Below, one piece after another: positions 9,533 to 17,881 of a stretch of DNA of 64,000 bases. The stretch is from positions 1 through 64,000 of the forward strand of contig CALXTL010000002.1 in the NCBI GenBank assembly GCA_944391445.1, in the 5' to 3' direction. Numbering within the stretch: position 1 is the stretch's first letter; each line of letters starts with the position of its first letter. Source of the stretch: an uncultured Alphaproteobacteria bacterium. Lineage in GTDB: Bacteria; Pseudomonadota; Alphaproteobacteria; RF32; CAG-239. Under the pieces are notes generated by a model, which saw only the letters and a program-made list of their open reading frames with translations, did no database searches and was not told the origin of the DNA. A program made the translations under genes and the position numbers.

Positions 9533-9901
9533 TTATTCTCGAGTTTTTTCAATCGGCCGCATTGCAAAAGCAACACTTTTTTTCTTAAAAGGATTAAGTT
9601 TTCCGAGCAAACCGGAAATCTTGCTGTTCATATCTTTGCCCAATCCGTCGACCACTTTGGCTAAAGCAACTGCCGCTTTGCCGTCGACAGTCCGGGTTTT
9701 GCCGGAGGCAAGCCGTTTATTATACTCGACATACATCTGACGTGCGGATTTAATCCCCTTATAAGTTTCCGACAAATTTTGCTGAATAAACTTAGAGCCT
9801 TCGGCCAGTTCCAGACCTTTATCGGTAATTCCGCTGATAAATGAATCCAGACCGTGAAGCACCCCGCCTTTCCCTCTGGTTTTATTTACTGTATTATTCA
9901 T
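9533..9901 (-). CDS. Small basic protein of unknown function
   Basis: I do not recognise this 122-residue protein. It is lysine-rich and predicted helical, with glycine-spaced stretches such as GLELAEGSKFIQQNLSETY and a basic tail containing LNPFKKKSVAF. It has no signal peptide or membrane segment. It is a single-gene unit: a near-consensus promoter with an extended -10 lies about 40-70 bases upstream, GGAG is 7 bases before the ATG, and a strong terminator follows. That layout suggests high expression. The basic character would fit nucleic-acid or ribosome association, but that is only a guess. Confidence 0.75.
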   Translation of the reverse strand: MNNTVNKTRGKGGVLHGLDSFISGITDKGLELAEGSKFIQQNLSETYKGIKSARQMYVEYNKRLASGKTRTVDGKAAVALAKVVDGLGKDMNSKISGLLGKLNPFKKKSVAFAMRPIEKTRE

Positions 9902-9940
9902 TATTTTTCTCCATAAATAAACTGTCGCATTCTTTTGTCT

Positions 9941-9969
9941 ATTATCGCAAAAACAATCTTTTTTGTCAA
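9941..9969 (-). promoter_or_regulatory. Strong sigma-70 promoter for the small gene at 9533-9901
   Basis: On the minus strand, TTGACA (9964-9969) is followed after 17 bases by GATAAT (9941-9946), with TGC directly before it forming an extended -10. A second TTGACAAA occurs about 30 bases further upstream. This is the closest match to consensus in the window. Confidence 0.75.
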
Positions 9970-9995
9970 CCGCAAAATCCTCTATTTTCGGCGAT

Positions 9996-10024
9996 TTGTC
10001 AACAATTTTTCCTTTCTTTATCTT
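9996..10024 (+). promoter_or_regulatory. Putative promoter for the murJ operon
   Basis: TTGTCA (9996-10001) and TATCTT (10019-10024) are separated by 17 bases. It diverges from the promoter of the small leftward gene, with about 30 bases between their -35 boxes. It is a moderate match only. Confidence 0.4.
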
Positions 10025-10084
10025 AAATATTAATATACAATCCCTTAAAATCTACTTAATTATGTATTTAGGTCACAATTTATC

Positions 10085-11668
10085 ATGAATTTATTCAAAT
10101 CCATTGCCACTTTTGGCAGTTTCACGCTGTTATCGCGCATCACCGGATTCTTTCGGGATATGGTCTTGGCCAACTTTCTTGGCGCCGGCCTTGTTTCGGA
10201 TGCATTTTTTGTGGCATTCAAACTACCGAACTTATTTCGCAGCCTGTTTGCCGAGGGGGCTTTCACTTCTGCTTTTGTGCCGATTTTATCGCAAAAACTG
10301 GTTTCAGAAAGCCGCCAAGATGCCATCGACTTTGCCGCCAAAGCCATTTCTGTCCTAACCTTTTTCCTCGGTTTTTTTGTCCTGTTAATGGAATTTTTGA
10401 TGCCCTGGATTGTGCAGATTCTGGCGCCTGGTTTTGTAAATGATCCGGGGAAAATAGAATTGGCCACAACATTGTCACGAATTACTTTTCCTTTTTTGCT
10501 GTTTATTTCAATTGTTTCTTTCCAATCGGGCATTCTCAATTCTTTGGGCCGTTTTGCCGCGCCGGCGGCCGCGCCGGTTATTCTGAATCTGACCATGATT
10601 GCCTCTGTTTTTGTTTTCGTACCTTTTGGAGACACGCCGGCGCATGGAATTGCCATTGGCGTGACGGTTGCCGGCTTTTTGGAAATCATCTGGCTGAGCC
10701 TTTTCCTGCACCGCGAACAGGTCCGTCTCAAACCTGACTTTCACATTTTCCGCCAGCTTAAGGACAAAACCATTCGTACCCTGTTCAAAAGAATTGGCCC
10801 CGGCGTGCTTGGTGCCGGAGTCTATCAAATTAACATGGTTGTGGACACAATTTTGGTTTCTCTGGTCGGTACCGGCGCTATTTCATGGCTCTATTATGCC
10901 AACCGCTTGCAACAATTACCGCTGGGTGTTGTCGGAGCTGCCATCGGCGTAGCCGTCCTGCCGATCTTGTCAAAACATCTCAAAGCCGGCAACAACCAAC
11001 AAGCCGCTCATGTCCAAAATAAAGCTGTTGAATACGGAGCGCTTTTATCCATGCCGGCAGCTGTTGCCCTCATCATCCTGGCTGAACCGATGATCAACAT
11101 CCTCTTCCAACACGGCAGGTTTGGCGCCTATGAAACCGCCATGACCACCAAAGCGTTGATTGCCTACGCCGTAGGCTTGCCGGCCTATGTCATTGTCAAA
11201 GCACTGGCGCCAAACTTCTTCGCCCGCGGCGACACCAAAACCCCGGTTAAATACAGTATTGTCGTACTGTTGACCAACCTGTGTTTTTCATTGCTTTTAA
11301 TGCAGCCTTTCGGCCATGTCGGCATTGCCGCGGCAACAACGATTGCTGCTTTTGTCTCTCTTGGACAATACCTTCACGGGCTGAGAAAACGCGGCTATTG
11401 GATATATGGCAAAGAACTTTCTTTAAAAACCGTTCGTATCATCATGGCTGCAGCGGCAATGGGCGCCGTAATGAAGCTGTCATCCGTTGCTCTTGATCAT
11501 CTCTGCAACGGATGGCTCGGCTTGGCGCTTATGCCAAAACTCGGGCTGTTTGCCTCCTTATGCATTTTGGGTGTTGCAACTTTTGCATTTGCCGCTAAAA
11601 TATTGGGCATCATAGATATTCGGGAACTTATCGGCAATCTGCTAAAAAAAGGAAATGCGCATGAGTAA
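10085..11668 (+). CDS. murJ: Lipid II flippase MurJ (MviN)
   Basis: Moves the peptidoglycan precursor lipid II to the outer face of the inner membrane. The 527 residues form many membrane segments and carry the MviN/MOP-family hallmarks: RITGFFRDMVLANFLGAG near the N-terminus, LPNLFRSLFAEGAF at about 50-63, and the central FKRIGPGVLGAGVYQIN. The length matches the family (about 510-530). The ribosome binding site is weak. The gene starts a tight group with DUF2333, nfu and a muramidase-like gene, and its stop overlaps the next start by 8 bases (ATGAGTAA). Confidence 0.95.
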   Translation: MNLFKSIATFGSFTLLSRITGFFRDMVLANFLGAGLVSDAFFVAFKLPNLFRSLFAEGAFTSAFVPILSQKLVSESRQDAIDFAAKAISVLTFFLGFFVLLMEFLMPWIVQILAPGFVNDPGKIELATTLSRITFPFLLFISIVSFQSGILNSLGRFAAPAAAPVILNLTMIASVFVFVPFGDTPAHGIAIGVTVAGFLEIIWLSLFLHREQVRLKPDFHIFRQLKDKTIRTLFKRIGPGVLGAGVYQINMVVDTILVSLVGTGAISWLYYANRLQQLPLGVVGAAIGVAVLPILSKHLKAGNNQQAAHVQNKAVEYGALLSMPAAVALIILAEPMINILFQHGRFGAYETAMTTKALIAYAVGLPAYVIVKALAPNFFARGDTKTPVKYSIVVLLTNLCFSLLLMQPFGHVGIAAATTIAAFVSLGQYLHGLRKRGYWIYGKELSLKTVRIIMAAAAMGAVMKLSSVALDHLCNGWLGLALMPKLGLFASLCILGVATFAFAAKILGIIDIRELIGNLLKKGNAHE

Positions 11669-12671
11669 AAATAAATCAAAAAAATTCTTCGCTGCCTTGT
11701 TGAAAAACCTTTCCGTTTCCAAGGCCGAAATGCTCATTCGCAAACCCTTTTCTTTTTTGAAAAAGCAAATCACCTCATGGCCCCGGCTGAGCTTGTGGCT
11801 TTTCGGTACGTTGATTGTGCTTTACTACCCGCTTGGCGCTTTCATGACCAACAGTATCGATACGGACACTTCTTTTGAAACGCCGGCAACCGACAGCCAG
11901 TCGGCAACCGTCAGCACCGCCGCTTATCTGATCCGCCGCGAGATCAATAATAAAATCTGGACGCCGAACCTGCCGTTTTTCTTTCCGGCCTCGATTCTGG
12001 ACAACATGCCCGCTTTCCAAAGCGGTTTGATGTCTTCGCTGGCAAACGTCATCATCACCATGAATAAAAGGATCCCCATTGAAAAAGATTCTTCTCTGCA
12101 CACGGCGGCCGAATTGCTCAACTACCCGCCGACGATCTGGATGTTTTCCCCGCAGAACAAACTGTTGCCGGCGCCGTCTTCCAACAGTCAATACCGCCGA
12201 GCCCGCAAACATTTGCTCAAATATAACGAAGCCCTTGCTTCCGGAGAAACCGTCTTTCTGAAACGTCCGCAAGACTTGCTGTATATCTTGCGGCGGATTG
12301 AACAGGACATCCAAAAAGGCACTCTGGCCATTGAAGCGCACGTTCGTGAATATTCCGATAGCCTGATTGACAACCGGGCGGATGACCTCTTTTTTTACCA
12401 GCAGGGGAAATTATATGGATACCATCTTATGCTCAAAGCGCTGAGTGCAGACTATAAAGAAATTATCGTTTCCCGCGGTCTTTATGAACCCTGGACCCGT
12501 CTGCTCAAAACTTTGGAAAATGCGTCCCGGATCTCACCGCTGATTATTCGCAACGGCGCGCCGTCGTCTTCTTGGGCGCCCAACCACCTGATAGCGCTGG
12601 GTTACTATGCAAGCCGTGCTGCTGCCAGCCTGCTTGAGATATGCCCCAAACTTGAACAGCGCCCGCAATAA
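11661..12671 (+). CDS. DUF2333 family membrane-anchored protein
   Basis: The 336-residue protein has one membrane segment at about 45-65 (LSLWLFGTLIVLYYPLG) after a basic cytoplasmic N-terminus, then a large periplasmic part. The segment YYPLGAFMTNSIDTD is typical of the DUF2333 family found in alphaproteobacteria. The function of the family is unknown to me. I prefer the ATG at 11661 because AAGGA is 7 bases upstream; the ATG at 11655 is too close. It overlaps murJ by 8 bases, so the two are probably translated together, hinting at an envelope role. Confidence 0.75.
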   Translation: MSKNKSKKFFAALLKNLSVSKAEMLIRKPFSFLKKQITSWPRLSLWLFGTLIVLYYPLGAFMTNSIDTDTSFETPATDSQSATVSTAAYLIRREINNKIWTPNLPFFFPASILDNMPAFQSGLMSSLANVIITMNKRIPIEKDSSLHTAAELLNYPPTIWMFSPQNKLLPAPSSNSQYRRARKHLLKYNEALASGETVFLKRPQDLLYILRRIEQDIQKGTLAIEAHVREYSDSLIDNRADDLFFYQQGKLYGYHLMLKALSADYKEIIVSRGLYEPWTRLLKTLENASRISPLIIRNGAPSSSWAPNHLIALGYYASRAAASLLEICPKLEQRPQ

Positions 12672-12681
12672 GGAAAGAAAA

Positions 12682-13227
12682 ATGCTGATTGAAACCCAAC
12701 AAACGCCCGATGCCAATGTCATCAATTTTTTTGCGCCGGAACCTTTGCTGAAATCGGGCGCAGCCGAATTTGCCGATACGCGATCGGCGCGTAAATCGCC
12801 TTTTGCCGAACGTTTGTTTGATTTGGGCGGCATCACATCGGTTTTCATCAATGGCAGCATGGTTTCCGTTACCAAAGAAGATGCGGCTTCATGGGAATAT
12901 CTTAAACCGCAGATTTTGGCCGAAATTATGGATCATTTCGCCACGGGAGAAGAAATTGTCACGCCGCAGGAAAACGCTGACACGGACGAAGAAATCATCG
13001 GCAATATAAAAGGTCTGCTAAATGCCCGCATCCGCCCGGCAGTCAAAAAAGACGGCGGAGACATTGCTTTCCGAGGCTACCAAAACGGCATTGTTTATGT
13101 CGAAATGCAAGGATCCTGCAAAGGCTGCCCCTATGCAATGGTAACTCTGAAAGAAGGCGTTGAGAAAATTCTGCGCGATTATATTCCGGCCATCCGGGAA
13201 GTCCGCAATATTCAGCCGGAAGAATAA
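12682..13227 (+). CDS. NifU-like iron-sulfur cluster carrier (Nfu family)
   Basis: Delivers or scaffolds Fe-S clusters for target enzymes. The 181 residues comprise an Nfu N-terminal domain (about 1-90, with LGGITSVFINGSMVSVTK) and a NifU C-terminal domain (about 103-175). The latter carries the cluster-binding pair C146-x-x-C149 in GSCKGCPYAM. AAGGAAAG precedes the ATG. It lies 10 bases after the DUF2333 gene and 11 bases before the muramidase-like gene. Placement among envelope genes is probably operon convenience rather than a shared pathway. Confidence 0.93.
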   Translation: MLIETQQTPDANVINFFAPEPLLKSGAAEFADTRSARKSPFAERLFDLGGITSVFINGSMVSVTKEDAASWEYLKPQILAEIMDHFATGEEIVTPQENADTDEEIIGNIKGLLNARIRPAVKKDGGDIAFRGYQNGIVYVEMQGSCKGCPYAMVTLKEGVEKILRDYIPAIREVRNIQPEE

Positions 13228-13238
13228 AGGCCGCTTTG

Positions 13239-14159
13239 ATGAAAAAATTTCTGTTTTTGTTGTTGATACTGACCGGATGGCTGCTGCCGGCTCGCGGAGA
13301 AGAGCTCCGTTTAGACCGGCTCAACACCAAACAGCTCAAGCAAATTTATGATATTTATGACTACCGAGGCGAAAAAGACTACCTGATGATTCCCTCTTAC
13401 AAATATCCGGCTCTGTTCCTGTCATATTTTCCGGAAGATTTCCACAAAATCACTGATGAGAAGGAGCGTAACGCGCTGTTTATTAAGATTCTTGCCCCCT
13501 TGGCGCTTCGCCTCAACCGGGAAATTCTGGCAGAAAGGAAGCAAATTGAAACTCTAAACAAAAAATTTGAGCAAGGAAAGGCTCTTTCGGCACAAGAAAA
13601 CGAACTTCTGGAAAAAACCGCCGCCAAATATGATGTTTTCACCCGGCTCAAAGGTCCGGAACGAAAGCGTCTTCTTCTCCGTGAGCTTCTGATAAAAGTA
13701 AATACCCTGCCGCCTTCATTGCTGATCACGGCTGCCGCCATTGAAACCAACTGGGGAACCTCACGCATTGTCCGCGAAGGAAATTCTCTCTATAAAATGT
13801 TAGTCTGGCATTCCGACAAAGGATTAAAACCTCTGGGTGAAACCGAAGACGATACATACCGCATCAAAACCTATCCGAACATCTATGCTTCCATGCAAGA
13901 ATTTGCTTTGTCGCTGAACTCGGAGCTGAAATTTGCCGATATGCGTGACATCCGCAAGGAATTTCTTTATCGGGAAAATATCCCTTTTGGCAACATTCTT
14001 GCGCCGTATCTGATTTGGAAAAGTCCGTTGAAAAATTACGCCGGCATGTTTCAATACACACTTGCTTACTATGAACTGAATATAATTGACAAATCCTCCC
14101 TGGATAGTACAATAACAAGAGATAAATTACCGCAAAAGCTCCGTCAGCTGATAATGTAA
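13239..14159 (+). CDS. Exported Bax-like glucosaminidase-domain protein
   Basis: Probable periplasmic peptidoglycan hydrolase. A signal peptide is visible (MKKFLFLLLILTGWLLPARG, residues 1-20). The C-terminal half (about 145-260) holds a glucosaminidase-type domain with LLITAAAIETNWGTSRIV, where the glutamate in IETNWG is the expected catalytic acid, followed by GNSLYKML. This arrangement resembles the E. coli Bax protein and FlgJ. The 306 residues have a charged helical stretch at about 85-135. The start is the ATG at 13239, with AAGG 8 bases upstream. It is the last gene of the murJ group, which makes a cell-wall role likely. Confidence 0.85.
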   Translation: MKKFLFLLLILTGWLLPARGEELRLDRLNTKQLKQIYDIYDYRGEKDYLMIPSYKYPALFLSYFPEDFHKITDEKERNALFIKILAPLALRLNREILAERKQIETLNKKFEQGKALSAQENELLEKTAAKYDVFTRLKGPERKRLLLRELLIKVNTLPPSLLITAAAIETNWGTSRIVREGNSLYKMLVWHSDKGLKPLGETEDDTYRIKTYPNIYASMQEFALSLNSELKFADMRDIRKEFLYRENIPFGNILAPYLIWKSPLKNYAGMFQYTLAYYELNIIDKSSLDSTITRDKLPQKLRQLIM

Positions 14160-14235
14160 CAAAAATGTCATTAGCCTTTTGTCGGAGTTGCCATTATTAT
14201 AAAATATAGATGAAAAGTTTTTGAGAAGAAGCGCC

Positions 14236-15342
14236 ATGAACAACTCAGAGCTAAATAAACAAGATGTCAAAAACCTTGCCAAAAAACCGAGACTTGAGGC
14301 AAAGTCTGTTGTGGCGCAAAAAGTCGGGGCCTATTACAACGGCCGGACCATCACGCCGAACGGCAAAAAACTGGCTGAAGACATTTTCCGGATTATGGTG
14401 CGTGATGTTGAGGTCAAAGTCCGCCAAATTTTGTCGGACAGTCTCAAAAACTGCCGCAAACTGCCGCAAGACGTCGTTGACGCTGTCATTCATGACGTGG
14501 ACAGCGTGGCAGCGCCTTTCCTGCAATATTATACGGATCTCAGCAATGAAGATCTTATCAAGATCCTCAATATGCCGAGCATAAACAAACAAAAAGCCGT
14601 TGCCGGAAGGCCTAACCTGCCCAATGAAATATCGGAATACATTGTTGAAAAATGCCCTGAAGAAGTTGTCGGGGTTCTGATTTCTAACGAGACAGCCGAA
14701 ATTCACGAAAAAACTTTTGCCACCATTTTGGATAAATATCAGCAGAGCAAAGACATTCAAAAACGTCTGGTATATCGAACCGAATTGCCGACTTCGGTAA
14801 TTGAAAAAATTGCCAATTCGCTTTCCGAAGAGCTGAAAAAGCGTCTTATCTTATCACACAACCTGCCGGCAGACCTGGCATCCGACATCATTGAAGAAGT
14901 CAAAGAAAAAACCACGTTGCGCATTTCTGAAGAATACAGCTCTGATAAACAAATTGAAGAACTGGTTCACCAGCTTTATGCCTCTAACCGGCTCACACCG
15001 AGTTTGGTTGTTCGCTCTATCTGCCTTGGAGACCTGAAGTTTTTTGAATACGCGCTGGTTTATCTTTCCAATACGCCGATTCTTGAGGTCAGAAAAATCT
15101 TGTTTAACAATTCGCTGGACTTCATGATCCGCAATCTGCTGCGTAAGGCCTACATACCCAAAACAATGTTTCCGGCCGTCTTCAGTGCGCTGAAAATCAT
15201 CCGCGAGATTAAATTTGACTGCTCGCGAACAGACCGCAAAACCTTTGCACATAAAGTTATTGAGCGGATTCTGAGTTATAGCCCCAATAATGAAGAGCTG
15301 AGCGAGGAAGATATCCGCTATCTGGTTTCTAAAATCAGCTAG
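14236..15342 (+). CDS. DUF2336 domain-containing protein
   Basis: The 368-residue protein is entirely helical in character, with HEAT-like repeated segments such as LSNEDLIKILNM, NLPNEISEYIVEKCPEEV and ELPTSVIEKIANSLSEELKKR. These match the DUF2336 family, which is common in alphaproteobacteria and of unclear function. It has no signal peptide. The start is the ATG at 14236; an in-frame TTG at 14221 is unlikely. A HD-GYP protein follows after 62 bases in the same direction, so a signalling link is possible but not shown. Confidence 0.75.
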   Translation: MNNSELNKQDVKNLAKKPRLEAKSVVAQKVGAYYNGRTITPNGKKLAEDIFRIMVRDVEVKVRQILSDSLKNCRKLPQDVVDAVIHDVDSVAAPFLQYYTDLSNEDLIKILNMPSINKQKAVAGRPNLPNEISEYIVEKCPEEVVGVLISNETAEIHEKTFATILDKYQQSKDIQKRLVYRTELPTSVIEKIANSLSEELKKRLILSHNLPADLASDIIEEVKEKTTLRISEEYSSDKQIEELVHQLYASNRLTPSLVVRSICLGDLKFFEYALVYLSNTPILEVRKILFNNSLDFMIRNLLRKAYIPKTMFPAVFSALKIIREIKFDCSRTDRKTFAHKVIERILSYSPNNEELSEEDIRYLVSKIS

Positions 15343-15404
15343 TCTTATATTTTTCTTAAACTTTTTGCCTTATACTCTTTTGCAAACAATAAGGAGTATC
15401 AGCA

Positions 15405-17090
15405 TTGCCCAGTGCAAACGACATGATCCTGACCCGCCTTCTGGATCTTGGCAAAATTCTCAACCAGCCGCGGGAGATGAGTGATATCATCCGCGAAATC
15501 ATGACAACCGCTGCCGAAGCAGCCAATGCCGACGGTCTTTTTTTCTTTGAAATCTCAGCCGATAAATATATGTCGCTGAATTATGCGCGCATTTCCAGCC
15601 TCCAGACACAAAAAAGCGGCGCGTTTGAAAACACGCGTTTTTTCCCGCCGGTATACATGCCCGACATCCGTAGCAAAATGGCCAAACGCCCGGCAGAAAT
15701 CTGTGCCTGCAACCGCGAAATCATCAATTATGACAACATATATGCCGCCACGGAACTGGACACTTCTTTTATTGCAAGATTCGATGAAGAAAACAACTAT
15801 GCGACCGTTTCTGTGCTGGATATTCCGCTGATTGACCGCAAAGACAATCTGCTTGGCGTCGCTCAGTTTATCAATGCGCGCAATAATGCCGGCAAAGTCA
15901 TTGCCTTCACCTCTGAAATCCAGAATATGCTGATTTCCATCTGCAACCTGATTACAATTTCATTGGAAAACCGCATTTCTGAAGCCAATTATAAACAGCT
16001 TTTGGAATCGTTTATTGAAGTTTTGGCTCGTGCCATTGATGCCAAATCGCCATATACCGGCAGTCATTGCCAAAAAGTGCCGATCATCACGCGGCTGCTT
16101 GCCACCGCCGCCGTTGAGCAAAAGGAAGGAGCTCTCAAAGATTTCGAGCTCAATGCAGACGACTGGTATGCGCTGCACATTGCCTCCTGGCTGCATGACT
16201 GCGGCAAAATCACCACCCCTGAGTATATTGTTGATAAAGCCACCAAGCTGGAAACAATCTGCAATCGCATCCACGAAATTCGCAATCGTTTTGAAATCTT
16301 GCGACGCGACGCGCATATTCTTTATCTGCAAAAGCGCCTGGCCAACACCGACAACAAAGAAAATCTGCAAGCTGAATTTGTCGCCAGGGTCAAACAATTG
16401 GAAGAAGATTTTGCCTTTGTTGCCGAATGCAATAAAGGAGACAACGAACTTTCACCTGCCGACCTCAAACGTTTGGATAAAATTTCCGAGCAGCACTTTG
16501 TCCGCTACTTCAACCGAATGCTCGGCCTCTCCTGGGCAGAGCGAAACCGGGTAAAAGATCCGGAGCTTTATGCCCGCCCGGCTGAAGAAATGTTGCTTCA
16601 GGATCGTCCGGACCAAATGATTGAACATTACAACCGCGGAGAACTATACAATCTGAAAATTCCGCAAGGCACCATCAGCAAAGAAGAGCGCCAAAAAATC
16701 AACGAACATATCGAAGTTACCATTAACATGCTGGAAGCCTTGCCCTTCCCGAAAGAATTATCTCATATTGTCGAATATGCAGGTTGCCACCATGAGCGGA
16801 TCGATGGCAAAGGTTACCCGCGCGGGCTCAAAGGAGATCAAATGTCCGTTCCGGCCAAAATCATGGCCATTGCCGATGTTTTTGAAGCGCTCACCGCCCG
16901 TGACCGGCCCTACAAAGAACCCAAAAAACTTTCCGAAGTTCTGAGTATCATGCGCGATATGAAAAATTCCGGACATCTGGACCCCGATTTGTACGAAGTT
17001 TTCATCAAAAGCCGCGTTTACATGGACTACGCCGAACAATATATTGAAAAAAGCCAGATTGATGAAATTAACCCGGAGGAATATTTATAA
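15405..17090 (+). CDS. GAF and HD-GYP domain protein, probable cyclic-di-nucleotide phosphodiesterase
   Basis: Residues about 20-190 form a GAF sensor domain. The C-terminal part is an HD-GYP domain with the metal-binding HD pair at H264-D265 (WLHDCGK) and the GYP signature at 470-472 (HHERIDGKGYPRGL). HD-GYP proteins usually hydrolyse cyclic di-GMP. An insertion of about 100 residues, including a charged helical segment, separates the HD motif from the downstream conserved part. The start is a TTG at 15405: AAGGAG lies 8 bases before it, while the first ATG (15423) is too far from that site. The stop overlaps the gloB start by one base. Confidence 0.88.
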   Translation: MPSANDMILTRLLDLGKILNQPREMSDIIREIMTTAAEAANADGLFFFEISADKYMSLNYARISSLQTQKSGAFENTRFFPPVYMPDIRSKMAKRPAEICACNREIINYDNIYAATELDTSFIARFDEENNYATVSVLDIPLIDRKDNLLGVAQFINARNNAGKVIAFTSEIQNMLISICNLITISLENRISEANYKQLLESFIEVLARAIDAKSPYTGSHCQKVPIITRLLATAAVEQKEGALKDFELNADDWYALHIASWLHDCGKITTPEYIVDKATKLETICNRIHEIRNRFEILRRDAHILYLQKRLANTDNKENLQAEFVARVKQLEEDFAFVAECNKGDNELSPADLKRLDKISEQHFVRYFNRMLGLSWAERNRVKDPELYARPAEEMLLQDRPDQMIEHYNRGELYNLKIPQGTISKEERQKINEHIEVTINMLEALPFPKELSHIVEYAGCHHERIDGKGYPRGLKGDQMSVPAKIMAIADVFEALTARDRPYKEPKKLSEVLSIMRDMKNSGHLDPDLYEVFIKSRVYMDYAEQYIEKSQIDEINPEEYL

Positions 17091-17806
17091 TGCCGTTGCA
17101 AATTTATCCGGTACTCTGCCGCGCCGGTCAAATGGACAACTACAGCTATATTTTGGCCGATGACGCAACCGCTGCAACAGCCGTCATTGATCCGTCCGAA
17201 GCCGCCCCGATTATCGCCGAACTCAAACGACTGAGCCGCGCGCCGGATTATATTTTAAACACCCATCATCACTTTGACCACACCGACGACAACCTTGCCC
17301 TCAAAGAAAAATACGGCGCCAAAGTCGTTGCCAACGAACAGGACAAAAACCGCATTCCCGGTTTTGATATCGGCGTCCGACCCGGCGAAACGTTTATGCT
17401 CGGAGATTCCGCCGCGCAGATTATCGACGCTTCCGCGCACACGCAGGGGCATATTCTGTGGTATTTTCCTAAAGACAAAGCTCTGTTCACCGGCGACACG
17501 CTGTTTAACCTGTGCATCGGCGGCCTGTTCGAGGGAACGCCCGAACAAATGTTTCAGGCTTTGCAAAAAATAAAACGACTGCCCGATGATACGTTGTTTT
17601 ATCCCGGCCACGAATACACGCCCCACGGCGCGCACGACGCTTTTGCCTTTAACAACGGCAACCCGGATATCCGCAACTATCTCGCCAAAGCCGACGCCAA
17701 TCTGAAACAGGGGCTTCCGGCCGGCCCGTTCACGCTGGCCGAGGAAAAACGCTGTAACCCCTATCTGCGAGCGCAGACGCTGACGGAATTTAAAAACCTT
17801 TTCTGA
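17090..17806 (+). CDS. gloB: Hydroxyacylglutathione hydrolase (glyoxalase II)
   Basis: Hydrolyses S-lactoylglutathione to lactate and glutathione, the second step of methylglyoxal detoxification. The 238 residues show the metallo-beta-lactamase metal site THHHFDH at 58-64, then AHTQGHILWY, GDTLFNLCIGGLFEG and FYPGHEYT, all diagnostic of GloB. The C-terminal substrate-binding region ends EKRCNPYLRAQ, where R and K residues normally hold glutathione. It is coupled to the HD-GYP gene by a TAATG overlap. Confidence 0.95.
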   Translation: MPLQIYPVLCRAGQMDNYSYILADDATAATAVIDPSEAAPIIAELKRLSRAPDYILNTHHHFDHTDDNLALKEKYGAKVVANEQDKNRIPGFDIGVRPGETFMLGDSAAQIIDASAHTQGHILWYFPKDKALFTGDTLFNLCIGGLFEGTPEQMFQALQKIKRLPDDTLFYPGHEYTPHGAHDAFAFNNGNPDIRNYLAKADANLKQGLPAGPFTLAEEKRCNPYLRAQTLTEFKNLF

Positions 17807-17821
17807 TTTATGACAAAATAT

Positions 17822-17850
17822 TAGACAAAATACTTTTTGTGTGATAATAT
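17822..17850 (+). promoter_or_regulatory. Sigma-70 promoter for the protease-like gene at 17882
   Basis: TAGACA (17822-17827) is followed after 17 bases by TAATAT (17845-17850), which has a TG one base before it (extended -10). It is 31 bases upstream of the start codon, so the gene is transcribed independently of gloB. Confidence 0.65.
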
Positions 17851-17881
17851 GATGTCATAAACAAAACTTTGGAGAACGAAC

